NCBI GenBank assembly: GCA_934747325.1
Contig: CAKVGW010000068.1
Span: 1 to 8,044, forward strand
Length of the DNA stretch: 8,044 bases
From: an uncultured Candidatus Melainabacteria bacterium
Lineage (GTDB): Bacteria > Cyanobacteriota > Vampirovibrionia > Gastranaerophilales > Gastranaerophilaceae
Direction of reading: 5' to 3'
Shown: piece by piece, positions 4,659 through 8,044 of the stretch
Layout of the letters: each line of letters begins with the position of its first letter
Position numbering within the stretch: the first letter of the stretch is position 1
Notes under the pieces: model-generated
What the model was told of the DNA's origin: nothing
Databases searched by the model: none
The model's input: the letters and a program-made list of their open reading frames with translations, nothing else
Made by a program: the position numbers and the translations under genes

Positions 4659-7600
4659 TTATTTATTTTTATATTTATCGGCAGTTTCTTTTATAAAATA
4701 GAATAAGTTTGTTAATGTTTCAAATATTTCATCAAAGCTCAAGTTTCGAATGTTTACAAGCAGAATAGATTTGCCGTCTTCGCAAGTTTTTGGTGCAACT
4801 GTAAATTTGATTTTTCTTGCAATGTCTTTATCCAAACCTTGTTTTATTATATTCCATTCATAAGGTGTAAATGGTGAATATACACGAATATCATCACCGG
4901 CTTCTCTAATTATTGTAATTCCACATTCTGTCGCTATCAATCTCAATTTGATTAATTTAATCAAATTTTCTACTTCATCAGGAATTCTTGAGAAACGGTC
5001 TTTCCATTCTGATACGATATAATCAAGCTCAACTTCATTTTTAACATCAGAAAGTCGCTTGTATTCAATCATTTTTTGTTCACCTGAACCTACCCATTCA
5101 TCAGGAATATAAGCCGTAATATTAATATCAACTATTGTTGGTTTGTTAGCTTTTATAGCTTCACCTTTAAGTTCGTTCACTGTTTCTTCCAACAATTGGC
5201 AATACGTGTCAAAGCCGACATTTACCATGTGACCGTGCTGTTTTGTACCCAAAATATTACCGACACCGCGAATTTCAACGTCACGCATTGCTATTCTATA
5301 ACCGCTGCCGAGCGTAGTAAATTCTTTTATAGCCTTTAACCTTTCGGATGCTTCATGCGAAAGCTCTTTGCTTTTCTTGTAGAAACAATAACAATACGCT
5401 TGTTTGTCACTTCTTCCGACACGTCCTCTAAGCTGATAAAGCTGTGCTAATCCAAGTTTATCGGCTTCATGAATAATCATGGTGTTAGCGTTCGGAATAT
5501 CTATACCGTTTTCAATAATTGTTGTACAGAGCAAAATATCGTAATCATGGTTATCAAAACCGATAATCACATCTTCAAGTTGTTTTTCGCTCAATTGTCC
5601 ATGTCCGATTGCTATACGAGCATTTGGTACAAGCTTTTGAAGTTCAAGCTTAAATTCTTCAATTGTTTCAACTCTGTTATATAGATAAAATACTTGTCCA
5701 TCTCTATCAAGTTCATTTACAATTGCATTTTTAACCGTTTGTTCGTTGTATTCGCCCACAAAAGTTTTGATTGGTAAACGGTTTTGAGGCGGAGTATTAA
5801 TTACAGAAATATCTTTAATTCCAGATAGCGACATATAAAGCGTTCTCGGAATTGGAGTTGCTGACATTGAAATAATATCAATATTTTCCCTGAATTCTTT
5901 TAATTTTTCTTTGTGTCTTACGCCAAAACGATGTTCCTCATCAATTACAAGCAAGCCCAAATCTTTAAATATAACCTTATCTTGTAATAAACTGTGAGTT
6001 GCAATAACCACATCACATTTCCCTGTCGCCAAATTTTTTAGCGTTTCGTGTCGCTCTTTCGGACTTCTGAAACGACAAAGAAGTTCTACATCAATTCCAA
6101 AAGGCTTGAAACGTTCTGAAATAGTTTGAAAATGTTGCAGAGCAAGAACAGTTGTCGGAACAATTACCGCAACTTGCTTTAAAGATGTAACTGCTTTGAA
6201 CATCGCGCGCATAGCAACTTCTGTTTTACCAAAACCAACATCTCCACAAACAAGTCTGTCCATTGGATTAGGACTTTCCATGTCAGCTTTAATTTGATTA
6301 ATTGATTTTAACTGGTCGGGAGTTTCGATGTATTCGAATGTGTCCTCCATCTCCAATTGTAAAGGTGAATCAGGCGCAAATTCAATGCCGGTTTTCATTT
6401 TGCGTCTTGCATATAACCTTAATAAATCATAAGCTATTGCTTCAACTTCCTTTTTAACCTTGGTTTTTGTATTTTCCCAATCACTTCCACCCATTCGTGA
6501 AAGTTTTGGTTTTATTTGACCTGAACCACGATAACGACAAAGCATATTGATTTGTTCTGCCGGAATATGCAATTTATCTTTATTAGCGTATTCTATTGTC
6601 AAATAATCTTTTAATTGGCCGTCAAATTCTTGTTTTGTCAGTCCTTTATAAACTCCTACACCGTGAATAGAGTGGACAACATATTCACCTTCTTTAATAT
6701 CATTAATATTTTCAATGTATTCTGCTTTTTCTTTATAATGGCGTTTACGATTTGACGGAATATCCTTTTGACGTTTGTTAAAAAGCTCTCTATCAGTAAG
6801 TAAAAGGATTTTGCCGTCCCTTAGTTCTGTACCTTGAGAAGTAATATTTCTAATATAATTAATATCAAAAATATCATATTCTGCTAAAACCTCTTTTACA
6901 CGCTCTTGAAAATCAGTTGCAATAGTAATTTGATAACCTTTGTGTTCTTGAAGAAATTTTGCAACAGCTTGTATATCAGCATCAAAAATTTGAACATTTC
7001 TCGCGTCGATATCAATAACTTCGTTATTTTCATCGGACAAAAAATTGTTTAAATAAATTTTTTGCATGCCGGCAGTTTTCTTAATAATTTCTTCCCACGT
7101 AAAATGATTTATTTCCTTTAATGCATAGATTTGATTAGTTTTTAAAGCTTCATTATAAGAATTTATAAAATTATCATCTATTTGTTGATACTTTGCTGAA
7201 ACTTCCGCATATTCATCAAATACAATAATATAATCTTTGAAATAGTCCAAAATATTAACTAAATCAGAATTAAAATATGATTGATAAACGTTTATACCTT
7301 CAAAATAACCTTCATTTTCAAATTGTTCTTTAAGCTCTTTTGGAAATTCATTTGGCGGATTATCAGGTAAAACAAATTTATAAAGCGGTCTAATGCTAAC
7401 GGGTTCGGTTATTTTTTTGATTGATTTTTGTGTTTCATTATTAAAAAATCTTATGTCGACAATTTCATCACCCCAAAACTCAAGTCTGATGGGATTTTCT
7501 TCTAATGAATAAATATCGGCAATATCGCCTCTAATACTGAATTCTCCGATATCAGAAACCATTGTTGAACGTTTGTAACCCAATTTAATCAAGCGATTAA

Positions 7601-8027
7601 GTAAATCCGTTTGTGAAATACTGTCACCGATTTTTAACGTAAAAGAATTTTCCTCAAAAAAATCTTTAGATGGGAATTTTTCAAGAAGGGTTTTAACTGG
7701 TGTAAAAACAAGATTAGGTCTAGTTTCTAGCGTATCAATTTGTTTTGCGTAGTCATAAAGATTGCCGACTACAACTTCATAAGGCGAAATATTTTGGTAG
7801 GGCAATGTTTCTGCGCTTCGCTCAAATAATCGTTCTAAATCGGCAGAATATTTTAGTGCCGCTTGTTCTGTTGAAGTTACAAAAAGAACTTTTTTGTCCG
7901 ATAATTTGCAGATATAATCAAGCAAAAGCAGACGGCTAAAAGTTGTTAAGCCTGTCAAAGTAAAGCTTTTTTCTTTTCTTATATTTCTTATCAGATGGTC
8001 AAAAAATGATGCGTTCTCTAGTTTCAT
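4659..8027 (-). CDS. mfd: Transcription-repair coupling factor Mfd
   Basis: Mfd is a cytoplasmic ATP-driven DNA translocase that pushes or removes RNA polymerase stalled at lesions and recruits UvrA for nucleotide excision repair. The 1122 residues match the family (E. coli 1148). In order: the UvrB-like N-terminal module with GEFSIRGDIADIY near 161-173; the RNA-polymerase-interaction (CarD-like) domain from about 446 with EGEYVVHSIHGVGVYKGL; then the RecG-like motor. The motor carries Walker A GDVGFGKT (595-602), DEEH (696-699), SATPIPRT (722-729), TTIIENGIDIP (835-845), QLRGRVGR (865-872) and the translocation motif region about 891-933. The regulatory C-terminal domain runs from about 965. 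No catalytic residue looks missing. The ATG at 8027 is preceded by only a weak AAG-like ribosome site; 17 bases remain to the window edge, so its promoter or an upstream partner gene is not visible. It converges on proS and shares its terminator. Confidence 0.97.
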   Translation of the reverse strand: MKLENASFFDHLIRNIRKEKSFTLTGLTTFSRLLLLDYICKLSDKKVLFVTSTEQAALKYSADLERLFERSAETLPYQNISPYEVVVGNLYDYAKQIDTLETRPNLVFTPVKTLLEKFPSKDFFEENSFTLKIGDSISQTDLLNRLIKLGYKRSTMVSDIGEFSIRGDIADIYSLEENPIRLEFWGDEIVDIRFFNNETQKSIKKITEPVSIRPLYKFVLPDNPPNEFPKELKEQFENEGYFEGINVYQSYFNSDLVNILDYFKDYIIVFDEYAEVSAKYQQIDDNFINSYNEALKTNQIYALKEINHFTWEEIIKKTAGMQKIYLNNFLSDENNEVIDIDARNVQIFDADIQAVAKFLQEHKGYQITIATDFQERVKEVLAEYDIFDINYIRNITSQGTELRDGKILLLTDRELFNKRQKDIPSNRKRHYKEKAEYIENINDIKEGEYVVHSIHGVGVYKGLTKQEFDGQLKDYLTIEYANKDKLHIPAEQINMLCRYRGSGQIKPKLSRMGGSDWENTKTKVKKEVEAIAYDLLRLYARRKMKTGIEFAPDSPLQLEMEDTFEYIETPDQLKSINQIKADMESPNPMDRLVCGDVGFGKTEVAMRAMFKAVTSLKQVAVIVPTTVLALQHFQTISERFKPFGIDVELLCRFRSPKERHETLKNLATGKCDVVIATHSLLQDKVIFKDLGLLVIDEEHRFGVRHKEKLKEFRENIDIISMSATPIPRTLYMSLSGIKDISVINTPPQNRLPIKTFVGEYNEQTVKNAIVNELDRDGQVFYLYNRVETIEEFKLELQKLVPNARIAIGHGQLSEKQLEDVIIGFDNHDYDILLCTTIIENGIDIPNANTMIIHEADKLGLAQLYQLRGRVGRSDKQAYCYCFYKKSKELSHEASERLKAIKEFTTLGSGYRIAMRDVEIRGVGNILGTKQHGHMVNVGFDTYCQLLEETVNELKGEAIKANKPTIVDINITAYIPDEWVGSGEQKMIEYKRLSDVKNEVELDYIVSEWKDRFSRIPDEVENLIKLIKLRLIATECGITIIREAGDDIRVYSPFTPYEWNIIKQGLDKDIARKIKFTVAPKTCEDGKSILLVNIRNLSFDEIFETLTNLFYFIKETADKYKNK

Positions 8028-8044
8028 AATCTTATTTTTGTCGT

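Noticed and set aside
5469..5684. 71-residue plus-strand ORF inside mfd
   Set aside because: It is antisense to the conserved helicase motifs of Mfd and has no initiation signals.
7745..7939. 64-residue plus-strand ORF inside mfd
   Set aside because: It is antisense to the conserved Mfd N-terminus and has no independent support.

Overview
The window is AT-rich bacterial DNA (by eye about one third G+C). It holds three conserved housekeeping genes around a small accessory patch. From left to right these are: the 3' part of rseP (site-2 intramembrane metalloprotease, + strand, cut by the left edge); a 441-base gene-poor gap rich in inverted repeats; a 330-residue HNH-like protein with a damaged zinc knuckle (+); proS (bacterial-type prolyl-tRNA synthetase, +); a bidirectional terminator; and mfd (transcription-repair coupling factor, - strand), complete to within a few bases of the right edge.

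The host cannot be fixed from this sequence alone. In Firmicutes such as Bacillus subtilis, rseP (rasP) lies directly before proS in the uppS-cdsA-dxr-rseP-proS-polC order, so part of an old gene order may be kept here. The HNH-like protein has a short Ser/Ala/Thr-rich N-terminus followed by CPYFGVKM. From memory this recalls gut Gastranaerophilales (Melainabacteria) proteins that carry CPYCGxKM. An AT-rich, gut-type member of that group is my best guess; a Firmicute is the main alternative. Confidence is low.

The unusual part is 1336-1776. Read on the minus strand it forms a compact transcription unit: a promoter with an extended -10 (1603-1631), a 5' leader with a 7-bp stem, a Shine-Dalgarno sequence, a GTG-started ORF for a 21-residue hydrophobic peptide (1458-1523), and a long imperfect hairpin just after the stop (1398-1455). 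In the leader and 3' hairpin, every non-Watson-Crick position is a G-U wobble in the minus-strand RNA but an A-C mismatch in the plus-strand RNA, so the minus transcript looks like the structured molecule. The architecture resembles small hydrophobic toxins of type I toxin-antitoxin systems, but I cannot assign a family. A 15-bp palindrome covers the -35 box of this promoter. A divergent promoter 25 bp away drives the HNH-like gene.

The promoter reading also settles gene starts. The TTG that would open a 370-residue version of the HNH-like gene lies inside its own -35 box, so I use ATG 1777. The proS promoter likewise lies over the upstream part of its reading frame, and ATG 2846 follows a good Shine-Dalgarno sequence. 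The housekeeping proteins act in different processes: RseP in membrane proteolysis and stress signalling, ProRS in translation, and Mfd in DNA repair at stalled RNA polymerase. proS and mfd converge and share a terminator.
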